DNA of 64,000 nt from Isoetes taiwanensis (Eukaryota > Streptophyta > Lycopodiopsida > Isoetales > Isoetaceae): NCBI GenBank assembly GCA_021234155.1, contig JAJEKV010000023.1, forward strand, positions 9,803,141 through 9,867,140, given 5' to 3'. This document shows positions 53,501 through 64,000 of this stretch, one piece after another (position 1 is the stretch's first letter; every line of letters starts with the position of its first letter). The translations under genes and the position numbers were made by a program. Below the pieces are notes generated by a model. That model saw only the letters and a list, made by a program, of their open reading frames with translations, did no database searches and was not told the DNA's origin.

Positions 53501-56500
53501 CTTCCTTTGATCTGTTACCCTATGGGAGGGAAGGAATAACAAGGGAACTATACATGCAAAGCATATAGCTTACATAATTACAATTACTACTAGAGCTATT
53601 AGGTCCCCCTTGTGCCTCCCTTCGAGTTGCACACCGACTCCTTGGCAATGTCATCGGTGTTCCTCGCGGTGCAATGGTGTTGATGATCTATATCCTCCTA
53701 TTTGTACGTCAGCTCATACTCCGGGGTAACTTGTTGATATACTTGGGCCCTCTGGTGTTTGTCGGCTATGGCACAACACGCTTTGCATCACATTCTAACT
53801 AAAGGTGTGCTGGTCGTTGATGCTTCGACATTTCGGTCTGCTTCCTAATCCTGTTCTTGGGCGGTAATTGTTCCCCCTTCATGATGCTTGAAGCTATTTG
53901 GAGGTTTCTCTTGAGGTTGTGCGCGATTCCTTTGGCTATACTCCCGTGGAGTTGTTCTTTTCTGCAGTTGTTCTTTGAATCGTCGATCCTTGGGTTCACC
54001 AAGTTGCATGCAAGTCATCGGCTCGACTCGCCTAGTCGCTTCTCCATCGAGCTTCTAATCTTATTTGTTTGATCCCCTCGATCACATGGCTTGGACGTTG
54101 TCACGTTCTACAGTGCTATGCCGTCTTCTTGTCTTGAGGTACCTTCCGATGACCTTGATTGTGCTCGTCAGTTTTGATCCTCCTGTTGCCTCTAGGAGCT
54201 CGTGGAAGAAGTCAGTTGCTAGCACTTCTCCAGCTTTCAGTTCCTTTCCTTTGTCCCTCCATGCATGTCGGTCTCTCTGGCAAGTAAAGCATCATGGCTC
54301 TCCTTCCTGCTGGCTATGTTGTCGGGATGATGGATCCTTATATCTGCACAGCTTGACCCTTGAGTTGAAGAAGTACCTGCCTTAGATATACTCTTGTCGT
54401 TGAATAGCCTGGCTATATTATCTCGAACTCTCTTTTTGGCGAAGGTGCTTCAGTTGCTATCCTTGTCGTTAAGGTGTCGAATGCTTCTACCTTGGGCATT
54501 TGAGGTCCCACATGTCGGAGATACGATCGGCTTCTTCTCTTCTAATTATTGGTAGGAGTACCTGACGAAGCCATCACCTGGTTATTGAAGGCATATCTCC
54601 TCATTGCGGTGCCTTTCGTAAGTGCATCTCCATCTAATACGCGTATCACCCTATATCACCACAAGGTGGAATTATGGTCGTCGAGATGTTGCCTTCTTAG
54701 TTGGCTCGTTGATGTCCGGTCGTCCCGAAGAATTTTCTCGACGTCTACCGGCTTGATCGTGGCCGCGGCTTCTGAAGATGTTTGCGCGTTCCTCCTATTG
54801 TTGAGGACACTCGTGTCATGATGTCATCAAGTGCTGCCACTGCTACAAGAGGTAGTGTTGCGCTCTGACGATGTCCTGGTTCAGCGTTGATGATCTTGAC
54901 ATGACCGGCGTTGTCTCTTATCCTGACATTATGCTGGACGAGTGGTCTTCTGGCTATAGTTGTGCTTCTTTGCTTCATCATTTTGGCATCCGAAGTGATG
55001 GAGCTTCTTGATCTAAGTGCTAAATCCCTAAAACATGACTCTAAACTCATGTTTCTCCACTATATATGTGAGCCCCCGAGATATACAATAGACATATACG
55101 CATTTACATTGGGATTTTAATTCATCCACTTTTCCAAAACAACTAAGAAGGTATACTTAAATGTTTATACTCCTTTAGGGTTTCCCCTCCTTCTATCGCG
55201 TTTGATTCTTCAGTTTTGCTGCTTATTCTTTGTTCTGGTTGACTCCGGGATTCCTTGAGATGCTGCTACTATTGTTGACCTTCATGTCTGATCCGAGCTC
55301 GTCACTCCAGGTTGTGAAGAGTGTTCGTCGTTGTGATCCCTTGAAAAAGATGCTCCTCCTTAATGTGTATGTCCGTCGTGAGGAATGCGGTGACCGCTCA
55401 ATGTCCCTACATGCGGTGTGTCGTTGCAAGGTTGCCGATGTGCGGTGCCATTGATCGCTTGAGTAGAATCACCTGGCTGTTGCAATCGGGCATTCTTGAA
55501 TGTCTTCGAAGCTCTGAGATCGTGGTCGGTAGGCAGGCATTGCCGTTCCTCCGCAGGTTGAATTTCTGAGCGCGACTCATGTTGCTTGGGCTTTGCTTCA
55601 TTTCGAGATGCCTCTCTTGTGCCTGGAAGTGTGGTCATCTCCATTGCACCTACCATAGCTCCTCCTGGTCGCCTTTGTGTGATTTGCACCTGCTGGCTAG
55701 GCTGTCTCCTTCGTCCTTTGGGTCCCATCCACTCGAGTCTCGCACTACTTGGCTGAAGTAGTAAAGTCTTCCTTCCTTCGGTTTCTAGGTGTTTCTGGGT
55801 CCGGAATTCTTGTTCGAGCAGAATATTCTTCTCCTTGATCTTGCCCCTAATGCTGGTATGGCCTTCAAGTCGGAGATGTTCCTTCCCTGATATGCGTCTC
55901 CTCCCCATCATGGTCTCCTACTTTTTGGAACCGATGAAAGTTCTCCTGCTGGTGCAAGGGAGTTGGAAGCTTGTCATGGTTAGCCTTATAGGTGCTTTGT
56001 AGTTGCCTAGCTTGGTTGCTCCTTTTGTTGACGTTGCATGACATTTGCTTGAGCTGTTGGGCTGCAAGGTCGTGGTGGTGGTCCCTCCGGTTTCTATACG
56101 CTCCTGTGTCGCCATGACTTCTCTCCTCGACGGAAGATTATGCCCTCTGGCCTTAGCTCGTGATGCTAACGCGGCATCGATGTCTAACGTCTTCCTGCAC
56201 CCGTATTTTGCTGCCTTGCGTTCTTCCATTTGAAACTCATGTGCGTCGAGTTGGTGAAGGCATCGAGATCCTCTTTCTGATGTGAGCTCGTGGACGTGGT
56301 AGCCGGGAGGTTGCCATCTAGAAGATTCTTGATGTCGTTGGTTACCAAATATTCTTCCCATTTGATGAAGATTGATGATAGGCCGGTGGTGTCCTGTTCT
56401 ACTCGTTTGTCGGTTGAGGTGTTTGTCGTTGTTCTTCCCTCTCTTGGGTCTGCCTTTTCGGTCTTCTCTCCTTATCTGTCTGTACATCGGCTGGGTCCCC

Positions 56501-57285
56501 GACGTCTTCAGGAAGTTGCGCCTCTAGCTCTTCTGTGGCTCTGGCCCTGTACTTCGAAGGCAACGCTCATATACCCTAGAGTCTAAGGGTCTACTTGAAG
56601 GGCTCCCCTACAACATTCTGGGCTCTATAAGCAAGCAAGATGGCTCGAGCAGCATTACTGGAAACATATCTATAACCTTCAAGTCTATGGACATTAGGAC
56701 GTGTGGTATGGCATGAAATGAGGTTTGTTTTGCAAAGCCTTCATGATGTTTGAGGCATACTCTAAGGTCCTAGCAAAGTTGGTTTGGGGGGGAGGGGTCC
56801 AATCTCTACACATGGAGTGACTTGGGTAGCTTTAGACTCTAGCTCCTTTCTAGATATCCTGGCAATAGGGAGTGTCAATGTGGCGGCTATATAAGTCAAA
56901 CTCTATTAGAAGGACACATAATTAGGTCAAGGTTTATGCCTTTTGCATGAGCAGAGGTGATGTACCAACAGTTGGACTTGGGTTGCTATGCTGAGGTCTA
57001 GATGACTATAACAAAGGGGTGTTCTTGAGCACTTCTATCTAGGAGTAAGGCATCAGCTTCGAGCCGAGAGCACTACTTGCGAGGTACTAATGGGTACTAA
57101 TGCTTCTATTTACAAACAAACCACAGTTTGGAAAAACACTTCAAGGGTTTGAGCAATTTTGGTCATTTTGAGTTGGGGTTTGACATTTTGAGCTGGGATT
57201 CTATACTGTCTAACGGTCCTATTGCAACAAATTTCAGGCGATTTGGAACTCTGTAGCTCAAGTTATGGAGGTTCAAAGGTTGGAT
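50555..57285 (-). other. Interior of element C, decayed
   Basis: From 57285 down: leader; a long Arg/Gln-rich, partly open stretch (about 56570-55220, frames 56487-55918 and 55911-55360); a TATATA-containing spacer (about 55070); another partly open stretch (55050-54745); then AT-rich sequence with many stops and a part homologous to the 3' UTR of A (51550-50600). No H3 fold, reverse transcriptase or integrase motif was found. Position suggests the first stretch corresponds to the extra genes of A, but sequence similarity was not visible. Confidence 0.5.
55918..56487 (-). pseudogene. Unidentified basic ORF of element C
   Basis: A 189-codon minus frame rich in Arg, His, Gln and Lys (MYRQIRREDRKGRPKRGKNN). 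It continues after a stop in the frame 55911-55360. It sits in element C where A has the H3-like gene. It contains no H3 motif and may be a shifted frame of a decayed Gag-like or linker-like protein. Confidence 0.3.
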
Positions 57286-57352
57286 GACTCATGGTATGCG
57301 CCAGGGGCTCAACCTAATTTTTAGGTCAGGGTCCAGGCGCACACCGTGAGTC
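57286..57352. repeat. 67-bp palindrome of element C, copy 2
   Basis: Inverted repeat with arms GACTCATGGTATGCGCCAGG and ...GGCGCACACCGTGAGTC, and centre CCTAATTTTTAGG. It has the same length and layout as the palindromes of A (arms starting near CTCAC, GCGCCAGG inside, AT-rich centre) although much of the sequence differs. Confidence 0.75.
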
Positions 57353-57781
57353 TTTTCCCCCTGTTTGGTCACTTAAGGTCCAACTCTAATGAAACAAAAG
57401 GCAATTATTGGAGATACAACCTAATTAAGAGCATTATATCATACAAAACTTGTATGAATATAATGCTGAGTTACAAAAAAAAATTATTTACATGAATACT
57501 CAAACATACAAGTCACTCTTTTGCATGGAGAGTACATGCTCGAGAGTCTTCAAAATGTTGGACAAGCTTTCGTTGTGCTGCTGCTTGTATTGCCAGCAAC
57601 ATATCACCCGTTGCTCTCTTCGAATTGTCGAACCCATGTAGGATCTCTCGAGTCCACCTTACGAAGGGTTTGGGGAAACATTAGGGTTTCCACATGAAAT
57701 TTCAACTTGTCTAATTAATTAGAACAAAATTATATACTAGCTTAGAACATCTGGTTACTTTAAAAAATTTCTAAGTAAAAT

Positions 57782-57848
57782 TACTCACAGTGTGCGCGTG
57801 GGGCTCGACCTAAATTTTAGATCGAGGCTCTGGCGCATACCGTGAGCT
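57782..57848. repeat. 67-bp palindrome of element C, copy 1
   Basis: Inverted repeat with arms ACTCACAGTGTGCGCG... and ...TGGCGCATACCGTGAG, and centre CCTAAATTTTAGATC. It lies nearer the primer site than the other copy; the two are 496 bp apart. Confidence 0.75.
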
Positions 57849-58218
57849 ATTTTCCACTCCTTGACCAGATGAAGTCCAATTTAACTAGAACAAAAAGCAA
57901 TTATTGCTAAACAAACCTAATTAACAACATTTATGCACCTAGAATTTGTAATTAATAAAACTTTTTATTCACAAAATTTAATATTTACCATACCATGAGT
58001 ATTTTTTTTTCACATTTTGGCAAATTTAGTTCAAACTTTTTAGGTTCCTTAGTTTCAATTTTTCTAACTGTTACTAGCTTAGCATATACTACAAAAATGA
58101 GAAAAATTTCCCACTTTTCGAGGTTTGTGCTTGGACTATTATTTCCAAGACTGGGTTCTATTTTGTTAGTACTACTGGGAGCATGGCCAGTGCTTTGCTC
58201 TTGGTCTCCAAGAACATT

Positions 58219-58230
58219 GCTCTGATACCA
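58219..58230 (-). promoter_or_regulatory. Primer binding site of element C
   Basis: GCTCTGATACCA on the plus strand is the complement of TGGTATCAGAGC. It is one base from the LTR, exactly as in A. The next 150 bp of interior also resemble A (AGCATGGCCAGTGCTTTGCT; GTTACTAGCTTAGCATA). Confidence 0.9.
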
Positions 58231-58231
58231 T

Positions 58232-59781
58232 TGTGACGTCCCCTACTCGTATACGGTGCACTCACCGTATACAAACAGGAGTTCATCCCCCATACCAGCT
58301 CCATGCTAATATAGGGCCCTCCACATGTCACTGCAACCTTGATGAGTTACAGTGGGAAGAATGAAGGGGTCATTTTACCCTGTCTCCCTTTGGGGCCTAC
58401 CTAGGCTGGAAGCGTAAACATACATGTCGTTAGATACAACATCTACATCACATGACCATCACGAAGGATGGCTCACCACATATCTGCATAGGCAAAGATC
58501 AGGACATCACATATGGAGATCCTACCCAAGGCTCAGACTCGAAGGGGATGACTGACGGCTTGGGTCTCCAGAGGTCATTGCGCATGTAATTCATGGCAAT
58601 GGATTTGGGCGGGCATAAGAACATGGCTTAGGGTAGTCCACTCCATCCGCCCCTCCCCGTGCACACTTTACAGAGTAGGTTGAAAAGTGTTGGGACTCGA
58701 TCAGAGCCCCATGGGATGCATAGCCAAGGGGCTAATCACGGGTTGCATCTCCCGATTCCGATGGGGCGGTAGGGATCACTCCCACCGAGATTGGCATGTC
58801 GACTCAAGGTGACTAGAGGGCCCCGCCTGCATTCGACTTGAACTCCATGGAAGGTGTACACCACCCCAAGAGTGTCGAACCCATGCAAAGCCCTCACGCA
58901 AAGGGTGTGAGCATTAGGTCTAGTGCACAATAGTCCCCGATAGGCTTTACTACCAGAGGGACATGATCATGAGTCAGGACATGAACCTCCTTGTAAGCCA
59001 GTCTAGCCCCTTCACCCACAACCAGGTGTGGTTCTTGTACACAGGCCGAATTTAATAGTGCATTAAAGAGGGCTAGCTAGGAGCATCAACTACCAGGCTT
59101 TAGGGTCTCTACCCCCCTTCCCAATACAATGAGTCCACAGAGATCATCATCACATACATATCACAGAAGAACTAAAGAACAAGATTTAATCTAAATCACA
59201 GAGTTAGGTTCTTTAGTTAAGGCTTGGTATCTAGAGATCTAGATGGCTGCTATGGGCAAATCAATAGGCTAAACCTACTTACTCTATGTTTGGGAGGCGG
59301 TTTAAACTATTGAATTGGCAAAATACCTGATCCATGGCTCGCTCCTCCTGCTCTGAACGCATCCATGCTGCAGAACTGCTTGAAGATGAAGCTAGAAAGG
59401 AAAGCTGATGAGCTAGACCGCCGCATTGACTTTGGGAGGCGAGATTGGCTCTTGGAGCAAGCAAAACAGAGCTCTAGAAGGCTGTGGACGAAAATGGAAA
59501 GTTAGGGTTTCCTATACTTATATAGACTAAGGGTTAGGGCTAGGGCTTCCTATTTCTCCCTTGAGCATGTGGGATAAATGGGTGTGGCCCACTTGCCTAT
59601 ATTAATTAAGTGGGCTAAAGTGTACACATGAATAATAAATGTGCATTCACTTGCAAGTTGCCCCCTAGGGTGCTACTTGCTTAACTACACGTAGGCGTAC
59701 ATATCAATCGGGATGGCATGTACGCGTGATGATGCAGTACAGTATACATCCTTGGACCGTATATTGTGCTGGAACGTCATA
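58232..59781 (-). repeat. 5' LTR of element C
   Basis: 1550 bp, running from GGAACGTCA at 59773-59781 (LTR start on minus) to TGTGACGTC at 58232 (LTR end). It belongs to the same family as the LTRs of A but is clearly diverged. Confidence 0.88.
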
Positions 59782-60143
59782 TATATGATGAACGTAGCTT
59801 GAGTGTCTTGTAAATACATAGCATACGATGGTTATCTAGAGGGCAAGCGATGTTAAGACTAGTTTGTGTCATGCCTGCTATCTTGAATCAATGGAAAACA
59901 AGTGATAAAGAACTCTACGAGAAGGGCACGATCTTCCAGGTATAGTTTATTTTATCCTTCATAACTTCCTGGCCAGCCGCTACATGTGATATTGAGCACG
60001 GCATCCATACGGGTGCTGGGATCATACCTTCAGGAGGTTATGGACATGCGAGATCAACTATGTCCTCGGGCACACACTTGACATGTATATATACATTTAT
60101 TTCATGATGATGTATACTTGTACAGTTTGATAGCATTCTTATT
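59782..60143. other. No recognisable gene
   Basis: Short unique-looking spacer between element C and the LINE 3' end. No feature seen. Confidence 0.45.
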
Positions 60144-60292
60144 ACTGCCACGGTTTTTCCCTCGAAAACCCTTCGGGGCGGGGGTTTTTTAACCCGGACA
60201 GTAATAACTTTGCTGCGCTCCTTCTGGGTCCCATAGGCCGATTGGTCTCAGTGGACGATAAAAAATCATTCTTATTCTTATTCTTATTCTTT
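60144..60292 (+). mobile_element. 5'-truncated LINE 3' end with (TTCTTA)n tail
   Basis: About 150 bp matching, in opposite orientation, the 3' UTR of the 37-kb LINE: TGCCACGGTTTTTCCCTCG, AAAACCCTTCGGGGCGGGGG, CGATTGGTCTC, GTGGACGATAA, then TTCTTATTCTTATTC. A GC-rich fold (CCCTTCGGGGCGGGGG region) is kept in both copies. Target duplication is masked by the tail repeats. Confidence 0.8.
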
Positions 60293-60360
60293 ATAAATCA
60301 GATCTCTTTTGGCATGATAATTTATTTCATTACTCATTGTATTTCCTTTTTTAGGTCCAA

Positions 60361-61206
60361 TTCATAATACATTTCTTAGCGGACGTTCTTGAAGAGTTAA
60401 ACAAGTTGAATATAGAATTCCAGAAACAATTGCTTGATGTGTCAAGGATAGGCTTGCTACTAGATTTGGCGAAGGAGAAGTTTACTAGAAGATATCTCTC
60501 TATGACTAGAATTTGGAATGACTAGCTTTGTTTCTTAACTGTTGCAAGGAGGGGAAGATGACATTTGAGGATGCTAATGCACTCTCCATGAACATGAGCT
60601 TAGATTTGTTCCTATTCCAGGAAAAAGCCTTGATTTGAATGGGCTGCCTGAAGATAGTGGATCTTTAGCTCATTGTATACGTATTGGTAAATCATTTATC
60701 CTTGCTATTTTTGATGCACTTGCTAGGAGATTTGAAGATGTGAATGACATATTTAATGCTATGAAGTTCTTCAATCCATTCACATATGTTTTGGATCTAG
60801 ACGCTAGGATAAAGAGACCTTTGATTGGTTGGGCAAATTGCTTGTTAAGCTTAATTCAAAGGTAGATGTAGCTCGTTGTTTGAGTGAGAGAGAAGACTTT
60901 GTTGGGACACTTTTCAAGGCAGCCAAGAATAAAAATATGTTGGTGGCTTGGACTATTTGTAGAGAGAAGGATGGAACAACAGATAGTTGGTGGAACAGTT
61001 TTGCAGCACTTATGAGTCTATGGCAGTGTTGCATCATTATTCCAGGAAGCACAACATGTTGTGAGAGGGGTTTCTCCCTCCCAAATAACGTCAAGAGTGG
61101 TATGAGGGCCCGCATGAACCTGGAAACCTTGGAGGCTACTATGATGGTTTCCATGTGGAGTAAACCATTTGAACACGTGGATTGGAAAGCATGCTTTGAT
61201 GCTTAG
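60361..61206 (+). pseudogene. hAT-family transposase remnant
   Basis: Three frames together give the C-terminal half of a hAT transposase, which excises and inserts DNA. 60361 on reads HFLADVLEELNKLNIEFQKQ; 60635-60865 has ARRFEDVNDIFNAMKFFNPF; 60829-61206 has WWNSFAALMSL and IIPGSTTCCERGFSLPNNVK, then MRARMNLETLEATMMVSM, the hAT dimerisation motif (P-x-S...ER.FS...K...R.R...ETLE). Frameshifts and stops separate the pieces. No terminal inverted repeats were identified. Confidence 0.85.
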
Positions 61207-61823
61207 AATGAAGATAAACGTAGAAGAGCAATAATATGTCTTGATGACTCTTGAATTATGTTGTTGATGTTACTCTTAACTTTTTAACTATGTGTTTATA
61301 TTAGTAGTTACTACTATGTAACTTACCTTTATGTTCTAATAATTGAAAAACGGTCTTCCGTCAATTAAATTTTTTGTATGTCAGTTGAAAGGTTCAAATT
61401 GATCAACATTCTGTCATATGAAAGACCAAAAAAGAAGTGCCTGTCATTGGAAAATTAGGGGGTGCCCGTCAAACTTGAACCCTGGTTCCCATCAGTAGAT
61501 GTGTGTGGCCATAAGTCCTCTATAATCTAGATGGCAATATATAATTGGCTAGGGGATTGAGCTATGTAAGCTGCTCAGTGCATGTGCCTGCATTAAAATC
61601 TCTATCATCATGTGTCCCAACCACCCGTGCTGTTATATCGCCATAAAGGTCAACATATGGGTCTGCCTATTCACATCTGAGCTATGATAGAAGTTGAAGT
61701 CTGCATATGGAAAATAACAAATTTTGAATGTCAGAGCCTGTCGTCTCTCCTTTTCCGTTACCTCCATCTCTGCCTTCCCTCGTTACGCTTCTCATAACAT
61801 AACAGTTCAAATCTCTGCTGTTA
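61207..61823. other. No recognisable gene
   Basis: AT-rich spacer downstream of the hAT remnant with no supported frame. Confidence 0.45.
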
Positions 61824-61896
61824 AAGAGGGGTTTGATCCTGGCTCAGAATGAACGCTAGCTATATGCTTAACACATGCAAGTCGAACGTTGTTTTT
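61824..61896 (+). pseudogene. rrn18: Fragment of mitochondrial 18S rRNA (rrn18) 5' end
   Basis: GGTTTGATCCTGGCTCAGAA...GAACGCTAGCTATATGCTTA...CATGCAAGTCGAACGTTGTT is the 5' end of a bacterial-type small-subunit rRNA. The CTAGCTATATGC form is typical of plant mitochondrial rrn18 and differs from plastid 16S (CTGGCGGCATGC). Only about 70 bp is present, so it is a nuclear insertion of organelle DNA, not a working gene. Confidence 0.85.
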
Positions 61897-62547
61897 GAGG
61901 CGCAACCACAAAAAACATGAACTTGATGATAGTAGGGATGGTAGATGTAGATAGCCATTCAATTGTGGACGAAGCTTTGCACTTCTTTAATGATGTCATG
62001 CATGTAAAGGTTGGTGGAGTTGTTTCTGTGTGGGGTGGCAAGGACTGGTCATCCATGTCATCTAGTTAAGTTTCAAGATGATCTCAGACAGCTTTAGTCC
62101 TTCAACAAGGTAACCACCTCCGGCGGGACTACTTTCTTGGTGCAGGAAGATCTATCCCATCTTCAGCTATGCACACATAGGGGAGAGCTGTGTAAGGTGA
62201 GAAGCGAATCTGCAAAAAAAATTGGCGATTTATAGAGAAGGCGCGATAATTATTTACTCCACTTGCGTCTAATCCCTCGATTGGCTATATCAAGATACTC
62301 TCAATTTTATCTTGGAGTTTTTTGATGGGATTACAGTTTATTGATTCAATTTATAGCATTTGCTGTCAGATTTAGGGTTGTGGCTTATCTAGAGTTGTGG
62401 AGATGAAGCTTTGGGTTTATCATTGGCCTAGAACTAGTAATATTTTCCGACCAGGGAGCCTATTAGGTTTGTATAGCATTCTATAGTTCAAGAGGGGTTT
62501 CATGACACTTTCCTCTTCTCCTCAGTTATAACAAATTGTAGATCCTT
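61897..62547. other. Unassigned, possibly more organelle-derived DNA
   Basis: No ORF is supported. It follows the rrn18 fragment directly, so some of it could be rearranged mitochondrial DNA, but no mitochondrial gene was recognised. Confidence 0.35.
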
Positions 62548-62558
62548 TGAAAGATTGC

Positions 62559-62867
62559 CTTTTTTTTTTTTTTTTTTTTTTGAAGAACTGTGTCATCAAT
62601 ATATTAAAAGAATGGTAATGTTACAAAGCAAGTGAGGAGGAAGGAGAACTGCCCCAAAGAGACAACGATACCTCGACACTCCACAACAAACTCACAGAAA
62701 AATTGCAACTCTACTGCTGTACAAACCGACCATCACCATCTACAACACCCAAGAAGTCCCGCCAAATGGCAAACTTCCGCTCTACTAATCCCGTGAACAC
62801 CAGAAAGCTTTGAAATAGCTTGTACCTGAGTCGAGGAATCAGAGAGGCTGCAGGCTGCTGAATCCCC
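62559..62867 (-). mobile_element. Short 5'-truncated LINE (or SINE-like) insertion with poly(A)
   Basis: On the minus strand, 309 bp ends in TTAATATATTGATGACACAG...CTTC and a poly(A) of 22 (poly(T) at 62560-62581 on plus). It is flanked by an 11-bp target duplication TGAAAGATTGC (62548-62558 and 62868-62878). The tail and the short frame (LLWSVEVSLSLWGSS...) fit the 3' end of a plant L1 LINE. Confidence 0.85.
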
Positions 62868-62878
62868 TGAAAGATTGC

Positions 62879-64000
62879 TTTCTAACCAACGATAACTATG
62901 AGGAATGGAGACTTCACATGACCTAGTCGTTAATTTCACAAGGCCTGTGGCATATTGCAAGAGTACATCATCTTTCGATATTACTTTTGATAAGGATTAT
63001 ATAGTTTCAAAACCTATAAAGCGAATAAAAATATGATGGGCGGCCACGCCTTGGCGCCGCTACTGAAGGGCTAGGAGGTACCGACCCTTTGTGCTTTAGG
63101 TCGCCCAAATCAAATGGATCCATGCTCCTCTTTCCAACGTTAGATGCTAGCAGGGCCGAAGAGGTTTTTTTCTTCTATCAGCAGCATTTCATATCTGTCT
63201 ATGGTGCCGATTTATTTTTCTTCAGGCGGCCCTAATGTGATGCACCAGGTATTCTTTCTCTGGAAGTATGCTCTATGTCTTATTCACACACTAAAAAGGT
63301 ATGGCCCAATTGGGATGCTGGCCTATAAGGTGTAGAAGGGATTGCTTCTTAGCGGCCACCAACGTGGCTCCTTTCTATAGATGCATACACCAGGGCAAAG
63401 AAAGAGGACGTATCAAATTTGTGAAGTTTTGTAGACTGGTAACTTGTGGTAACTTGAGGCAGGGAATACCATAAGCTGTAAATAGAAAAGTAAACCCTTC
63501 GTGTCTATTTTGCTCCCTTTTCCTTGCTAGCGGGAAGAATTAGTTCATTGGTAAAGTAGATTAAGAGACAAGGCATAGAAGTTTTGTGTTGAAGGAGTTC
63601 TTGGGATTCTCGTAGTGCACCAGAATGATGAGTACATAATCCCCACAATGCAGCATTCTAGTTACTTGGGTCTGATATTCCAAGAGGAGGCTGGCTTATC
63701 TTTTTCTGCGGGAGGAGGGGCAAGCGAATTGGGGCTGATTGGTCTACATACCACAACGTGACATTATGCACTGACTAGGGATTTTTAATGTTCTAACTTG
63801 AACATTTTTACTGTGGTATCGATATGCCCATCGATTGCTCAAGTCTTGATAAGCTTGAGCATTTTAAATACTTAAGTCTTCGATGCTTAAGTAAAAACTC
63901 AAGTACTAATATGCTTGAGTGGTCAGACGTATCAAAGATGCCTTTCGATGTCATTAAGGGATGCTGGCTGCGTACTTACTTTGGGAGCAACTTCAAAACA
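62879..64000. other. Unassigned, no gene recognised
   Basis: No protein similarity was recognised. GC-richer patches (63040-63110: GCGGCCACGCCTTGGCGCCG and following; 63350-63560; 63690-63740) stand out from AT-rich nuclear surroundings and could be mitochondrial-derived. The end (63830-63930) has interleaved CTCAAG/CTTGAG and CTTAAG words forming small inverted repeats. Confidence 0.35.

Larger units (their letters stand above)
50070..59781 (-). mobile_element. Element C: decayed relative of retrotransposon A, minus strand
   Basis: Its 5' LTR is 58232-59781, its primer site 58219-58230, and two 67-bp palindromes lie downstream of it (57782-57848, 57286-57352). Decayed frames follow (about 53750-56570), then a 3' UTR related to that of A (about 50600-51550) and a partial 3' LTR (50070-50554). 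No recognisable reverse transcriptase or integrase remains, so it is a LARD-like or heavily decayed copy. A junction deletion removed the polypurine tract and the first about 75 bp of the 3' LTR. Confidence 0.8.

Noticed and set aside
53750-53850. CDAKRVV-like word on the minus strand of element C as a relic H3 fold
   Set aside because: Only a few residues match the HAKRVT motif, no other H3 motif lies in order around it, and the flanks are full of stops.
57286-57848. Palindromes of element C as remnants of a CRISPR-like or MITE repeat
   Set aside because: Only two copies, unequal spacing, no spacers; their position and length match the palindromes of element A.
61824-61896. A functional or bacterial 16S rRNA gene (contamination)
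   Set aside because: Only the first about 70 bases are present, in the plant mitochondrial form, and the flanks are plant transposon DNA.

Overview
The window is nuclear DNA of a land plant with a repeat-rich genome. The evidence is plant-type initiator-Met-tRNA primer sites, chromodomain Ty3/gypsy polyprotein, Rep/helicase Helitron, L1-type LINEs, a hAT remnant, foldback elements and a short mitochondrial rrn18-like fragment. No intact single-copy host gene could be identified. The lineage (fern, lycophyte, gymnosperm or other) cannot be fixed from this sequence alone.

Layout. 1-7724: 3' part of an autonomous Helitron (Rep plus Pif1-type helicase, split by a frameshift) ending in a hairpin and CTAG. 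A second, near-identical Helitron 3' end lies at 8479-8507. 8508-12403: non-coding, with an (AC)30 tract and a foldback/MITE element. 12404-32349: retrotransposon B, a gag-only non-autonomous LTR element with 5-bp target duplication AAGCC. Retrotransposon A (12418-25794, target duplication CCTGG) is inserted 14 bp inside its 5' LTR. 32355-37260: AT-rich DNA with a few gene-like scraps. 37261-42470: two decayed LINE fragments and an LTR fragment of the A family. 42470-47015: L1-type LINE. 47016-50045: non-coding, with one possible host first exon. 50070-59781: element C, a decayed minus-strand relative of A. 60144-64000: LINE 3' end, hAT transposase remnant, mitochondrial rrn18 fragment, and a short LINE insertion with an 11-bp target duplication.

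The main discovery is in element A. Between the primer-binding site and gag it carries two extra transcription-unit-like modules. Each module has a pair of 67-bp palindromes about 200 bp apart, a TATAAATA box, a related leader, and then a coding region. The first coding region begins with a histone H3 tail-like sequence (AQTKQTARK) and ends, after about 300 residues of charged and proline-rich linker, with a full histone H3 fold (EIRHFQRS, PFQRLVRE, LQEAAEA, HAKRVTLM). It is therefore a retrotransposon-borne histone H3. The second coding region is unrecognised, but its ends show weak H2B-like and H2A-like patterns. A chromodomain gag-pol follows. This copy is inactive: each coding region has stops or frameshifts, and most of the stops look like C-to-T changes.

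If intact relatives exist, the arrangement suggests an element that carries its own histone(s) under its own promoters and a chromodomain integrase, perhaps acting on its own chromatin. The function is inference; the H3 homology is directly visible.
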